DNA of 64,000 bases. It comes from Rhodamnia argentea. Its lineage: Eukaryota > Streptophyta > Magnoliopsida > Myrtales > Myrtaceae. The notes beneath the pieces were generated by a model. That model saw nothing but the letters and a program-made list of their open reading frames with translations. It made no database searches and was not told where the DNA came from. The stretch lies in NCBI RefSeq assembly GCF_020921035.1, contig NC_063152.1, positions 27,899,903-27,963,902 of the forward strand. Direction: 5' to 3'. Below, one piece after another: positions 37,755-50,428 of the stretch. The translations under genes and the position numbers were made by a program. The stretch's first letter is position 1, and every line of letters starts with the position of its first letter.

Positions 37755-38591
37755 AATGCCTAAAAAAAAGTTACAACTTTAGAATTTGTAATAATTGTAT
37801 CAAAAACTTTTTTTTTTGTCTTATAAAAAACCTCCAACTTTTACTTTTGTCCCAATTCTACCCCAAACTTTTACTTTTGTCTCAATTCTACAGGCCTAGT
37901 ACCAAAAAACCACTCAACTTTAGCATATGTCCCATATTACATTCAAAACTTTTTTTGTCTCATAAAAAACTTTAACTTTACTTTTGTTCCAATTTTACCA
38001 CCATTAGCCTTCCATCGATAATCACCATTAATTAATCTTATGTGGCATTTTCATGTCATTAATGAATTACACCTCAACAAAGCCGATATGAAAAAATCTC
38101 AAACGTCTCTTCCGTTGTTTGCTTCCCTTATATATTACCGGGAGATATATAATCACTCAAGATGGCGCGTTTCGTATTCTCTTTGGCACTCAACAGCCCA
38201 AAGAATGACTAAACATGGAGATATTCAGATGAATTATCTAAAATCTTGTTCTCCCCGAAATCTACTATGTCTAAATTTCGAAAATTCATTGGTAAGTTTA
38301 GTGAGAAAATTCGAGCCACGTATGATTAACTAACGGTGATTATGAACAGAAGGTTGACGATGGTAGAATTGGGATAAAAGTAAAAGTTGGTGGTTTTTTA
38401 TGAAATTAAAAAAAAAGTTTTGGATATAATTGGGATAGATGTTAAAGTTCAGGTTTTTTTGGGTATTAGACGGGTAAAATCAGGATAAAGATAAGAGTTG
38501 GGGTTTTTTTATGAGACCAAAAAAAGTTTTGAATATAATTGTCTCAAACGTTAAAGTTGGAGTTTTTTTTTTTTTTTTTGTATTAGGCCTA
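37755..38591. mobile_element. Foldback (long inverted repeat) element with doubled arms
   Basis: Each arm holds two tandem modules of roughly 110-140 bases. On the left (37,755-38,005) they read like taggcctagtaccaaaaaac, then tcaactttagc, then cttttgtcccaattctacc. On the right (38,340-38,591) the same modules appear reversed and complemented, ending gtattaggcctaag. The core of about 330 bases is unrelated. No transposase. Confidence 0.65.
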
Positions 38592-39879
38592 AGAACCATG
38601 ACAGACAGTGAGATGATATGGGATCCAAAAACATGTGGGAACTTAGAGCTCACGAGCATCCAAACGCTGGTCCACAGATCTGTAGCGGGAAGTGCAGATA
38701 TTGTCGTGCCGCCTCTTCAATCCCAGATGCTTTTCTAAGCTCTCTTGATTTTTCCCGAGCGAGGATGATGGCATTGGATTCCAAGGTCTGCTGCAGAACG
38801 GGATTCCCATTTTCACTGTGCTTGGACTTTTGCAGAGTCTGATGGAATGGAACGGAACACAATGCCCTTCCCTACAAGTCAACCTTCCCAACCCCATGCC
38901 ACCAGCCCAATCTGTTCTCTCTTCTTCCCACTTTCCCAAGCAACTAAACCTGAGCCAATCAATGGAAAATACAACCATGCATGGATGAGAGGTAGCTTGA
39001 AAGGGCCACATAGGTAAGGGAATATTCAACGTAGCATGTCGGCAGGTCTCATGTTATGTCTAATGAGACGTATCGATTTAAGTGATCCGTTGACGAAACT
39101 CGAAATCAAATAGTCATTCAGATCACCTTCACCATATCAATAGTCTATTATACTCGGGCTCGAGGTCTGATTTCACTTTCTTTCTCAAGCTCCTCCTTCT
39201 TCAAGTTAGAAGAACAGGAGTCTGCCGAGAAAGTGTAACAAAAGCTTGGTGGGTCTCACTGTTGAATGTTGATTAAAAAAAGGAGGCATTTAGTCAAAGC
39301 GTGCATGCAAGTCTTTTTAGCTGAGGTCGGTCTCACTGTTGGTTCGTGACATTGACTTTTCACCCCCATCTGTCCTTTAACATCAAAAAGTCAGCAAAAG
39401 CTAAACCCATAAACATCTGAAGTCCAGTTTCTACCATGTGCTTTGTTTTTATTTATTTATTCCTTTTAATCTTCCTTTGTTGAGAGACTATTAAGAGAGA
39501 ACAGACCCAACTTTTTGAAGTATAAAACTGGAACGGAATGTCGATTGCGACTCGGAGTTTCCCAGTCACTGTGAATTCGGTATAAGTTTGGGATTACCGG
39601 GATCTTCGGAGTGTCCGCGGAGGACTGGAGACGGAGACCGGCAGTTGGAGAGCGCAAGAAGACAGGCCAGCCAAACGCTTGGGAAGAACCAGACAACCAG
39701 GCGGGGTATCCGGCCGAGGGGTGGCTGGGTTGCTCGCTGCCAGCCTCAACAATCAAAAGCGTTTCTCGGCGTTGTGGCCCGCTGTTCGAGCCTATTTTGG
39801 GCATGATAGCCACCACCGATGCGAACCTGACCTGATGCATCCATACATGTTTTAAAACCTATTTTGTGTGGATCCTAGA

Positions 39880-40085
39880 GAACCCATTTTGATGCTTGCA
39901 CCAAATTTATTACGGGAATAAGTGTTACTAGAAGTTTTAAAACTTATCACGAAAGTGCAATGGACTCCTAAAACTTTTAAAAACTGTAATAAGCCTTAAA
40001 AGTTGTTAAATTGGTGCAATCGAATCATTCCGTTAACACCGTCAATTTATCTAACACAAAATGCTGACGTGGGAATTTTTTAAAT
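39880..40085. repeat. Dispersed repeat of the 'aaacttattacg...ctgacgtgg' kind
   Basis: AT-rich segment with several related phrases (aagttttaaaacttatcacg, taaaacttttaaaaactg, aatgctgacgtgg). The same style recurs at 42,000-42,680 and 47,150-47,310, so I take it as part of a dispersed foldback family; its ends are not defined. Confidence 0.35.
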
Positions 40086-41383
40086 TAATTTAATTTTCTT
40101 TTGTGGCATTTTTTATTTTCTTTTCCAAAATCTTATTTCAATTGAGTTAAAAAAAAAAAACCAAGGACAAGGTTAATATTCAATTTTAAAAAGTTAAAAC
40201 TAAAAAAAAAAAGGGTGAAATTAATAAATGGGATACGTACACCAAAAATCCTAAAATACTGCAAAAAGGACTTACTTTCTCCTCGTGAGATTGTGTATAG
40301 ATTCCATCATCATTAGATGATATTCTCGCTGATTTAATCTGATCACTTAAGGTTAGATGCTGCCTTTTCAATAATTAAGCACAAACTCATTCTAATACAG
40401 AGAGCTGAGTCAATTAACCCCAGCGGACTGATCTTGACAGAGAGTGGATTATCATTTATCACTTTCCTTTCTTTTCATTGGCATAACGGTGGAGAGGGGT
40501 GACCAACGCTTAGCAACCTCCTCTTAGTCTTACAACAAAGACCTCATGCCCGTTATGAAATATTTAGTTTAAGATATGACTAGTCAGTACTACCCGAAAT
40601 TCGAAGTTCCGGGTTAGCTAGCCACTTACCATGTCTCTACTAAGATGCTAGCAACCCCGAAAAATCTCTTCACATGAGGTATGTGGCGACCAAGTAATGC
40701 AATGCGAGCCGTTCAGAAGTTAGCTCACGATGCAAATCGCACTCGTCATCTATCGTGAAATATAGATGATTGCTTTATCCTTTGACCAACCCCCTCGAGT
40801 AGCTAGTGGACCATTGAATGTTTGACCTCAATGTACAAGAGCTCCCCTTAACACGCGCACGCGTACAGGATTTCTTCTTGTCCGTACCTGTTATGGGTCC
40901 CCACGTTGGCCCCATTATAAAGCAAAGAAATCATAGCAAGAAGAAGAAAAATCCAACTCCAAAACTCGAAACTGCTCGAGCCATCCGGACGGTGAAATCA
41001 CATCGAGCATGAAGGGAATAACAGTAATAATAATAATAATCTAGATAAGACCTCCAGGTAACAAGTCCGATGCAAACACTTGTCGGATCCCTTCATGATT
41101 AAAGAAACGGGGTAATCATCTCCCACACAAAGCAAACCCCCTCGAAGAAGGAAGAAAACATGGCACTAATCAGAAGAGGGTCCTGATCAAACATCATTAC
41201 ATGTTAATGATCACACCCGAATTCTAGCAGTAAGTACAGCAGTGGCCAACTAAAGCCTTGTCCACTTAAGTAGGACAGCTGTAAGAAGGCATCGATGTCG
41301 GTGGTGACGGAACGGTAGATTGAGATTTTTTTACTTGTGGTTCGGTCGGTAAAAGCTGTTCCAGAAGCAGAACTATTAAGGAT

Positions 41384-41543
41384 ACGTCTGTTTGAGGGAA
41401 AGAAAATTTAGCGAATTAGTTTTCTTTCGGACTTTCACGCCTTTGATTTGTTAAAAATAATTGGTCGACAGAAAATCACTTATAATTAAAGAAAGCATTT
41501 TTCTTTAAGATGAAGCTTTCTTTGAAATAAACATACCCTAAAC
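41384..41543. mobile_element. Small MITE-like element
   Basis: About 160 bases. The left end (gatacgtctgtttgagggaaagaaaa) roughly mirrors the reverse complement of the right end (gggtatgtttatttcaaagaaagc). Short, AT-rich and non-coding. Confidence 0.4.
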
Positions 41544-41989
41544 CCCTAAAACTATCATCAATGGTAACATGAAAATTAAGGCAAGAAAGAAATCACTGGC
41601 CACCATTAACTAAAAAAAACCGAGCTCTGATCCAAAGCCCGAAACGAGACCCGGCCCGTTGAAGCCCGCCGAGCACTCTGATTGGAGCCATCCCTTGGAT
41701 CGGACCTTACCTTTTGCCATCGCTTGCGGGTCAAGCATCAAAAGCCTAGCACCAGTTAAGTCTTCTTGCTTTGGAGTGCAATTCATCCACAGGCCGCAAT
41801 CAAAGGAAGATTAACATCGCTTCCTTTGTTTATTGTAGTTAACAGGTGGCGGAGGAAGATTAGGCAGTGACGAAACAAAAGTCCAAAGGATGAGAATGAT
41901 TATGTTACTTTGTCGGCTAATTAATCCCTCGTGATCCTTAGAAAAGAAGCATATATGTTATATTATTTTCACGTCAAGGAATATGATGA

Positions 41990-42680
41990 GAAAGATTACC
42001 CAATTCATCTTAAAACTATTGCATGTATGCCAATTCAAGTCTAAATTTCTCGGTTTGTCAAGTTAATCATAAACCTTTACGAAAGATTACAGTGTAGTCA
42101 TTATAGTCAATTCTCACCCGAAATCGTCGAAGCGACAATCCAGTCATTATCGGCTGTCCTATGTGGCGGGCCACTACGTTAGCAATTACCGAAAAGAATT
42201 AGTCGAATGGATACATTGGTATTTTGCGTGAGAGTTTATGATTGAATTGACAAAATTGAAAAACTTATGACTGAATTGACATCCATACAATAAGTTTTGG
42301 ATCGATTAAACAATTTTCCGAAATTTGATAAGCCTAGCAAAAAAGCCAATACACCTATTTTTTAGGTCGTATAGAACTCGAGGGTCAAGGAATATGAGAG
42401 GAAAATTATCCATTCACTCCTAAATTTATCGTATGGATACCAATTTTAGTCTTAAAATTTTCAATTTTATCAACCTATCCTAAACATTTATGAAAGAATA
42501 CAATTCAATCGGCGCTAGCTATCCTACATGGCACGCCGCCACATCAGAAATTTTCGGCGAGAATTGACCGAATGGTATTTTACAAAAAAAAAAAAAATAT
42601 TATAACTAAATTGACAAAATTAAAAGCTTAAAAATAAATCGATATCGGTACAATAAATTTAAGGGTGAATGGATAATTCG
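41990..42680. repeat. Two adjacent copies of a foldback repeat
   Basis: Both copies (about 41,990-42,330 and 42,390-42,680) start with a phrase like 'cctaaa(a)ctattg(c)atg...ccaattcaagtctaaa' and carry a middle part with a 'ctatgtggc...cgccac' type phrase. Both end with its reverse complement (tgaattgacatccatacaataag). They have diverged from each other. Confidence 0.5.
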
Positions 42681-44172
42681 TTCATCTATTTTTTGGGGCC
42701 ATGTAGAACTCGTGGGGTCCCCTCTGTTGAAGTTACACGAAGAGGAAGTACAGGTTATTTTAAAGCCATCTATTCTCCTGTCAATCATTTTCTGTGGATT
42801 AATATAACAACCCACACAAACATTTATGGCAATGGCCCATTGTCTTAAAACCACTAGCAGTGTCTAAAACCAGTAGGGTGCAACCCCACAGTCAATTTTC
42901 ACCCGGCTGCTACATCATCCGAGGTTGTCTAGCATGGAACGGAAGAAAACCATTCGATGCACTCATCCAATTGATGACGTGACAAAAAGAGTCAAATCAT
43001 AAAAATTTACGTTCACATTGTGGTTTAACTTTAGTGAGATCCATATGAATTATGTTAACCATTTTTTTTCACATGTTATTGATATGATACATTAAACTAA
43101 ATCTACTCGATTACGTCATGCCTAAACAATCCGTTACAAAATTTTCTCAGCTCATCCTATCTTTCCTCGACAACGGTCTACGCAGTTTGTACATGTTCAT
43201 GTTGGGAAATAATCAATCGAGAAATATGGAATCGGATTTTGAGGAGTGAGTTCACTATTTTTAAGGAATTATTTACCTCATAATGTTGCTAATCATTATT
43301 GGCAAAAATCTTCCAGGATACAATAAAATCTCGAACGAGAAAACCATACACTAATTCTGGTATAGACTTTGCCAGTATAACGATCTTTGGTTGACAGTGA
43401 GAATAACAGTATGTTGTGAACTACGAATTTTTAAAAGAGTGGAACTCTAGCATAATTTTTAATTAATTATCATTTATTTTTGTGGCTCAAAATAGATTGT
43501 TGGCATAACAATCACCCAAAGATTGTTATATAATCAATTCTCTTATGGTATTTCTCCAAGAATTCTAATAAAGAAACACAATTGAAAAGAGTGACTGCCT
43601 TATTTAAGAAAGGAAAATTGAGAAGTTCAAAATAATGAGATGGAAACGACTAATTTATAAATGTGTTTTAGAACATACACAACCTTATCTCTAAAAACGC
43701 TGCATACTGAACGGATATTGTTTCAAAAGACAAACGGTAAATTTGGATAATAAATATTATATTTTTATTCATTAGATTTCGAATTTTATAACTTTTAAAA
43801 AGATACAACCTTTCAAAGGTCATAAGGCGCCTAAGAACCGTTGATAAAAAAAAAATTACCCTCAATGAAAAAGATAATTACTGCCAATTGTGAAACAAGA
43901 TGCATGTTTGTTTGCTTTACAAACAAACTACTAACAGTTCGGGCTAATGCAACTTCCGTGGTGTCCTTTCCTTTCCAAGGGGGGCGATTTGGTGGTTAGC
44001 AACCAATTGCGATCTGTAAACATGGGCACCCACCCACCCACCCCCACCTTCCCGCTGGTTTTCTGCCTTCTCGTTTAGCTCATAATGTTCCAAAAAATCT
44101 AGCCACTAATGCAATGAATTCATTCACCAAACTTCAAATTGGCACATCTGTCGGCGCTTGAACTCTACTCTT

Positions 44173-44862
44173 AGGCCGCGTCTGTTTCGCAGAAAATGAG
44201 TCATTTGTGGAAAATGTTTTCGGGAAGTCAATTTCCAAGGAAAAAAAAACTATATTTGTCGGTGTTTGGTTGAAACTCGAAAATGAATTGAAAAGTACTT
44301 TCCACTATTTGGTAAAGAAAATCTAATTTAATTTTCTGCATCGTCTTTTGGTCGGAAATTGTTGCCGCGGACTTCGCCATCCTATGCAGCACGACCATCA
44401 CTAATGTGGACAATTTTTCTCTCTTTAAAAATGATTGAATCTTTTAATAATTTTTTATTTATGATTATTTTATTGGTCTTAAATTTTTATATTTTTTTCT
44501 CTTCATTTTTTTCTTCTTTCTTCTTTAATTTCTTCATCGGCCTATCGCCGGCCACAAGCGAGGCTCATTGAGGTCGCCGGCCTCGGACGAGGCCTATGGC
44601 CGGTAGCCGCAGTGGGCGATGATCAGCCGATGAAGAAATTAAAGAAGAAAGAAGAGGAATAAAAATGTAATAAAAAAGAAAATAAATGTGAGGGAGCTGA
44701 GGGAAAAAATCTTCTTCTTCTCAAAAAGAGGAAAACATTTTCTTTGCTTTTGAAGGATTTTTTTTTCCATCGGCGAAAAATGTTTTCCTTCACTAAAAAC
44801 AAATGTAAAAAAATAATTTGAAAATTATTTTTCTGAAAGTGATTTTCGCGACGACGGAGCCT
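44173..44862. mobile_element. MITE-like element with inverted ends
   Basis: The left end (aggccgcgtctgtttcgcag, then aaaatg) corresponds to the reverse complement of the right end (ggctccgtcgtcgcgaaaat). Inside are further inverted phrases (cttctttaatttcttcatcgg and its complement at 44,628-44,650) around a GC-rich palindromic centre. Non-coding. Confidence 0.45.
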
Positions 44863-45621
44863 TTCAACGGTACTTTTATTTATTTATAGAGGTCCTAAAT
44901 ACTAAACCTCACGTGGTCGTGCACGAAGAAAATCAGGGTTAGTAGCTCGTACTTGTGAAGTGAATTTGCTCATACTTATCACGTCGCCTGTGGAGAGGAA
45001 AGGACAGGAATGTTGTGGGGTTCCCATCCTAGTCCCCTTCCTTTTGGAGTTACGAAAACGTTCGCTTTCCAATCTCGAAAGCAAGGACAAGGAATCCTGC
45101 ACCATGTATGTTCTTTCCCTGACTCCTTCTTCTTAGGGTTGGGTTTGCCTCTTCACCGCACTTGCATCTGCATGGCTGCATCTTTATGGAGGTGCCTCGT
45201 TCGGGCGGGAAGAGATGTTATCAGATTTTTCCTTGATAGACTTACATATTTATCATTAATTTAATACAAATGTTTAAGATTGATTCCGTGCGTGTCGAAA
45301 TTGTATGTCGAGATGTTGAACTCGCATGTCGTTGGCATGTCCGAAGTGCTGATCACGAGTTGGATGTCCGACACCAGTTGATCACGTATCGGCATCTGAC
45401 ACACGTCAAAGCAAACAAAACGAGAGTTTAACGTGGGTAGCCTACTGCTCATTAAAAGGTGTAATTAGCAACTTCTCCAATTAGAAGCATCCTTTGTAGT
45501 TGAGTCCGACTAGTGCAAAGCAGATTTCCAGAGAAAACAATCCGGCAAAACTGCAGTAGCATTACAGAAATTAATTTCGAAGGCAGTCTTTATGTACCGT
45601 CGATGCAACCACCGAGTGTAC

Positions 45622-46170
45622 TCACGTCTTGGGGACATGCCAGGGCCACGAAGAGCTCATCGTCGTCGCCTCATCCTCGCCGTCCCTCCACGTGGCATCC
45701 GCGATGAAGGCCCACAGACAGGCGTCCGAGTGGCGCTCTCCCTCCTCCATCAGCTCCGGCAACTCTATATCAGCCCAGAAGTCATCGACCTTGATGCCGC
45801 CACCCTCCTTTTTTGCAGCCACAGCGTGCGCCGCCTCGGCCGCCGCTGCCTGGATGTCCCGGGCGCTGCAGGTGGCGGGGAGGGGCAAGTGGTTGACCTC
45901 GTCGGGAAAGTTGAGCTGAGCCTTCCGTCCCTTCAAGCAGTGTGCGGCGACATCATAGGCCTTGGCTGCCATTTCGGGCACTGGGTACGAGCCGAGCCAA
46001 ATGCGCGACTTCTTCCGGGGCTCACGGATCTCTGAGACCCATTTGCCCCACCGCCGCTTCCGGACGCCACGGTAAATGGGGTGGTGGCGGGTGCCGCCTA
46101 CCGGTGGACGCATTGTGTCACCGGGGACAATCTCCGGCGCGGCGTGTTCAGTGAGTGGCGGTTGCTCCAT
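45622..46170 (-). CDS. DREB-type ERF transcription factor (A-4 subgroup), 182 residues
   Basis: Intronless frame. One AP2/ERF DNA-binding domain spans about residues 31-90 ([20 protein letters not shown] ... [19 protein letters not shown] ... [11 protein letters not shown]). Positions 14 and 19 of the domain are Val and Glu, the DREB pattern for DRE/CRT (ACCGAC) sites, and the RKKSRIWLG segment fits the A-4 subgroup. After the domain come an Ala-rich stretch and an acidic C-terminus ([18 protein letters not shown]) ending near an SSWPW motif, plausibly an activation region. Basic residues around RKRR and RKKSR would serve nuclear import. The likely role is in stress or hormone-linked gene expression. 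From memory Arabidopsis AT1G01250 (ERF023) is an A-4 member next to a JAM bHLH gene, as here. GC content is clearly above the flanks. Confidence 0.9.
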   Translation of the reverse strand: MEQPPLTEHAAPEIVPGDTMRPPVGGTRHHPIYRGVRKRRWGKWVSEIREPRKKSRIWLGSYPVPEMAAKAYDVAAHCLKGRKAQLNFPDEVNHLPLPATCSARDIQAAAAEAAHAVAAKKEGGGIKVDDFWADIELPELMEEGERHSDACLWAFIADATWRDGEDEATTMSSSWPWHVPKT

Positions 46171-47470
46171 TGATGTGAGAACTGATCGTCCATTTGAGAG
46201 TCGGTGTCATCGCATTTGTAGGACAATGCTCTTGGATCCTGGAAGCTTTGGCCAAGTCTGAAGCCGCAATTATGTAGATACCCTCGGATGGGCCCCACAT
46301 TTCTTGTACTGCGTACGCCATTACAGACAATGATAAGGTCAAATCCGTCCGTTGGAACATATAATCATCTGATATGCAGGTGCTCTTCCATTAGGATTGA
46401 GATTTTTCCTGTACAAATATTGTTCGGGTGCAAGTATAATTTATTAAACACAAAAAAAAAAAAAAATCAGGTCAATTGAGGAAAAATATAACATTTGAGT
46501 ATTTCTTTTGGAAGCCGTTGTCCTAATAGTCTGACAATACCGTCATTATTTCTAACCCCACGATTTTTCAATTAATGAGTATTTTATGCAAAACATGCGG
46601 TGACAGTGTGTGGATCTACGGTCAGAAATAAATGACAGAGAAGCATTTTCCATTTCTTTTCTCTCCTTCTTTTGAACATTCCTAATTGAACCATCGAGAG
46701 AGAGGAATCGAAATCAAAGCCTAAATTTCATCTTTCTTATTGCCGTTAGTCTTAAATCAACATTATGAAAAAGGTATTTCGTCTCCTTCTCCGCAAGTTA
46801 GCAAGTAAGCCGATCACCGTCTTCTTTAAGCCTCAGCATCTCAATCACTGTCTCTGCTGCAATCATCGTCATCTTTGTTCCCATCCTGACGTCTAGGCAT
46901 CGAGGTTCATTTCAATCTTTGATCACCGTCCGAGAGAGTCATGCCTCGCCGTCATCAGTCACCTCATCCTTCGAAACTTTCCAATCTGTCAACACTCGAG
47001 AATGCTAACCATGGAGGGTTATTCACTGAGGGACTCTACATCAATCGCTAGCATCATCGACTTGTGAAGTTATCATCAAGCCTTTAGGTAGCTGTGAGCG
47101 CCGAAGTTGAGGACACCTTTGAAGAAAGAAAAACGTACACCACAAATGTTACAACTTTCATATGGTTGAGTGCCATAACTTTTTTCTCGGGTACTTAAGT
47201 ACCATGACATTTAAAAAACGTTAAGTGCTATAATTTTCAATCAATCGGTTAAATGCCACAACTTGTTAAAAACGCTCGCCCAAGCAGCGAAAATCTGACA
47301 TGGCATAGGACTTGCGGTGAAGGAGACACTCAAGTGAGTGTTGTATGAGAATTATGTCATTGGAAGCGACTGTTTCCCTTAGGCATATATATGTATATTG
47401 CTTCATGTTGCGCCAAAGGAAAGGAACAATGTGCATAGCGAGAACTGCATCAAGAATTGGATCAAACGGG

Positions 47471-47545
47471 ACCTTCTAACTCGGTGGTAAGAAGGCCATG
47501 GTGTTGTGTAAGTCATCGGTTCAAATCTGATTGCAGTTGAATCGC
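47471..47545 (+). pseudogene. Remnant resembling plastid trnT-GGU
   Basis: The sequence matches plastid threonine tRNA at several anchor points: taactcggtggta (D arm), gccatggt (anticodon side) and gtaagtcatcggttcaaatc with ctgat (T arm). The acceptor stem does not pair and the anticodon loop region is altered, so it is not a working tRNA. Recognition is by eye from memory of the plastid gene; flanking plastid sequence was not evident. Confidence 0.5.
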
Positions 47546-47819
47546 CCAAAAGAGAATTTGGTGTCTTCCTGGTCAGTAAAGGAAGCAATCGTCCCCACAG
47601 TTAAAAAATAAGATCACGCCTTCGCAAACAAAGTCCAGGGCCATGGGGGTAATGCAGTTTAGCTTACCGCAATTCTCGTTGGATTTTCACACAATTTCAT
47701 CAAGGTTGTGTGAGAAAGAAGTGTCAATTTTGTGATAATGTGTTTCTTTGGTCCTTGTCAAATCCGGTGATCACAATAACGAATTGGCAACATTATCTTT
47801 GGGGAAAATTCCAAAAAAA

Positions 47820-48699
47820 GGCTCCAAGTGCTTTTATTTTCTCAAATAAGGGACTGAAAGTAAATTTTGTTTCAAATAAAGGCACGAAATGCTATTATTG
47901 TCTCAAAGAAGGGTTTGAAGTGGCTATGATTATTTCAAATAAAGGCCTCACCTCGCCGGTCAGCCGGCCGGCCAAATTTTCTTGCTAATCAAGGGCATTT
48001 TTGTAAAAGTAAAAATTAATCTAATTTTTGTTAAATTAAATTAAAAGTAAAGAAATAAAAACAAAAATTTTAAAAAAAGGGGGAAAAAAAACAAGCGAGA
48101 GGACTAACCTCCCATTGTGGCCGCCGCCCCACCGCCGGGGGGGCAGCGGCTATAGCCGTTGGGGTCACCAAGGACCCCGCTGACCAGAGGTGAGGGCCAC
48201 GACCCGCTCCTAGATCCGGGCTAGGGTAGGAAAACCTCACCTAGGTCCAGTTGAGACCAAATTGGGGTAGATGACGCCCTCCAACCCACCCTCAATACCC
48301 GGTGATAGCCACGACCCTCAATCGGACCTAGGCGAGGGCCACTAACCCTCTCCCCTCACCTCTGGTCGGCGGGGTTGCCAGCCCTCGCCAAAGCGCCGGT
48401 GACCCCGACGGCTACGACCAAGGCCTCTCGCTTGTGTGTTTCTTTGTTTTTATTTTTTAAAAAAATCTATAAAAAAATAGAAAAGGAAAAAAAATAAGTT
48501 AAAATAGTAAATGACCAAAATGTCCCTAACTAAAGTGATCAAGGCCCTTTTTTGAGGTTAATATAGTCACTTTAGGTCCTTATTTGAAATAATATGCACT
48601 TCAGGCTCTTCTTTGACACAATGATGATACTTTAGGTCCTTTTTTGAAATAATATCCACTTCAGATCTTTATTTGAAAAAACGAGAGCACTCGAGAGCC
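47820..48699. mobile_element. Foldback element whose arms are arrays of a 40-base unit
   Basis: The left arm (47,820-47,948) has about four units of the type 'caaataaggg-actgaaagt'. The right arm (48,545-48,699) holds the same units reversed and complemented ('actttaggtccttatttgaaataat'). The GC-rich core has its own inverted halves (ggcagcggctatagccg, then ggggtcacc, at 48,140-48,170 and the mirror at 48,390-48,420). Non-coding. Confidence 0.65.
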
Positions 48700-49931
48700 A
48701 CTTAAATCAAGGACGTGGTCACCACACAAAAGAGCGACAGCAGAGCCTTGTGGAGTTGGGTCGCTTTCTCGCAACGGCTGTGGCGATTGGGCTATCTAAA
48801 ATTTTAGTGTCTTTTGGGGGGATGGATGGTCACATATCAAGGGTTGGGTTGACAGTTGACATGTGATTCCAGTAAAACCCCGACGTCCCCGACGGTGCCT
48901 TTCGGTTGTTAAGATATTTGTTTTCGCATCACTGGGGGTTGTGGACAAGATCGTACGACAATCCCAGCTTCAACAATTAAGCACCCAATGTCCCCATCCC
49001 CACACTATGTGTATGATCTTATATCTGCTATTTCTAATCTTGGGTCCGCCATTGGTCTGGACCAGACCATGGGCTTGAATTGTGCTCTTCATGCGCTGTA
49101 CAGTTTGTCCGTGTCCTGGAATTGGCAAGATATGATTTTGGCTGAGCTGCTAGAAGGTACGCGTCACTTCCAACACGTGCTTGTCCCGAACACCCTTTAT
49201 TTGAAGACGTCGATGCTTTATATGATGTCTGAAAGAGAATATTGAATGCCTGTCGGTTGTGATTTCCGAGTAAAACTCGCCACTGGGCCGGCGTTCGATG
49301 TATGTGGCTTCTGAAATTGGACTGGCCGTATCACCCAGGGCTTCTATCGAAGGCCATGGGCACCGTCCTCGCTAAAGCCTCCTGCACCTTGTTCGCCCAT
49401 AAAAAAGCGTCATAAGATAGGCCATACTAAGTTCATCTCCCATATCCATTCAAAGATAAAGCCATCCATTCCCCGATTCATTGAATTCATAAGATAGCCC
49501 CACTTATCACGTGGAGGATGAATCCAACCAGTTTTTTATTTTATTTTTTGGTTGGGGTGTGTGATTTATACTTCCATTCCACTTCCCAGTAAACGGGCCA
49601 GGGCCCGAAAAATCACCCCGACAGGGCAATGCCCTTGAGATGCCAGAAGATTTTTATAGTTTGAATTCATATTTTATTGATAGTTTGAGCTCCGATTCAT
49701 GAATAGCTATTGTTATATATGATATTTTTCTTTTGTAATTGAGAATTGTAAGAGAGATGTAAGATATACTAATTATAGTGTAATCATTTACTAGATGTAG
49801 CCCTGGCTTAAGTGTGAATCAAAATAAATCTCGTATCTCAAATTTCTTTTCTTGCCTTTGCTCTCTATTTTGTTGTGTTTGTGCGCCTAATCACAACATT
49901 TTTTTCTTTTAATCTAATGATCTCCCGTTTT

Positions 49932-50235
49932 GATGCCTCAACATATTATAGTTCAAGTAAAACTCGATTTTATATTCATTGTACCTCGAAGTGGCTTGAT
50001 TTTTCATGGAATGCGCAAATTATCTCGTTGGCTTGCGTACATGATCAGACACATACGACAAAGCATCTCTTGACATTGTGATTGACGCCTCAACACATAA
50101 TAATTCAAGTGGAACTCGATTGTATGTTCATCTTACGTCGAAGTGGCTTGATTTTTCACGGAATGCGCGAATTATCTCGTTGGCTTGCGTACATGACCAA
50201 GCACATACAACGAGCATCTCTTGACATCGTGAGAT
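49932..50235 (+). repeat. 152-bp tandem duplication
   Basis: Copy 1 starts gatgcctcaacatattata at 49,932; copy 2 starts gacgcctcaacacataata at 50,084. Long blocks such as cgaagtggcttgatttttca and attatctcgttggcttgcgt are identical. About 8-10 per cent divergence by eye. Confidence 0.85.
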
Positions 50236-50428
50236 GGGGAAGGGAATTGATATCGGGAATGTCAAGCATCTCTTGACAGGCCAAACACCACATGATGTTT
50301 TTCTTCTGTCCATCCTTGTTGATGTTACTGTGGATCGACTGGATCATCGAGGAAGACGCTTGGAACCTTGCGTGTCGAGCCCCCACCCCAGAGTTCAAAC
50401 TGAAGACGCCAAGCACATACCTACTTTT

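Larger units (their letters stand above)
36708..45621. other. Nine-kilobase repeat-rich intergenic region
   Basis: No gene recognised. It contains several foldback/TIR elements (listed separately), poly-A and poly-T tracts, and a CCCA microsatellite at about 44,029-44,047. Open frames of 60-128 codons occur (for example 38,643-39,029 and 39,466-39,840 minus) but show no domain, no codon pattern and no splice partners. Confidence 0.55.

Noticed and set aside
38643..39029. 128-codon minus-strand frame
   Set aside because: No domain, unusual composition, no neighbouring exon, and it begins next to a foldback element.
39466..39840. 124-codon minus-strand frame with a locally high GC content
   Set aside because: Plus-strand frames of similar openness exist here and no family was recognised; possibly an old repeat fragment.
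48863..49245. Two overlapping plus-strand frames of 71 and 85 codons
   Set aside because: No recognisable domain or splice sites giving a longer product.
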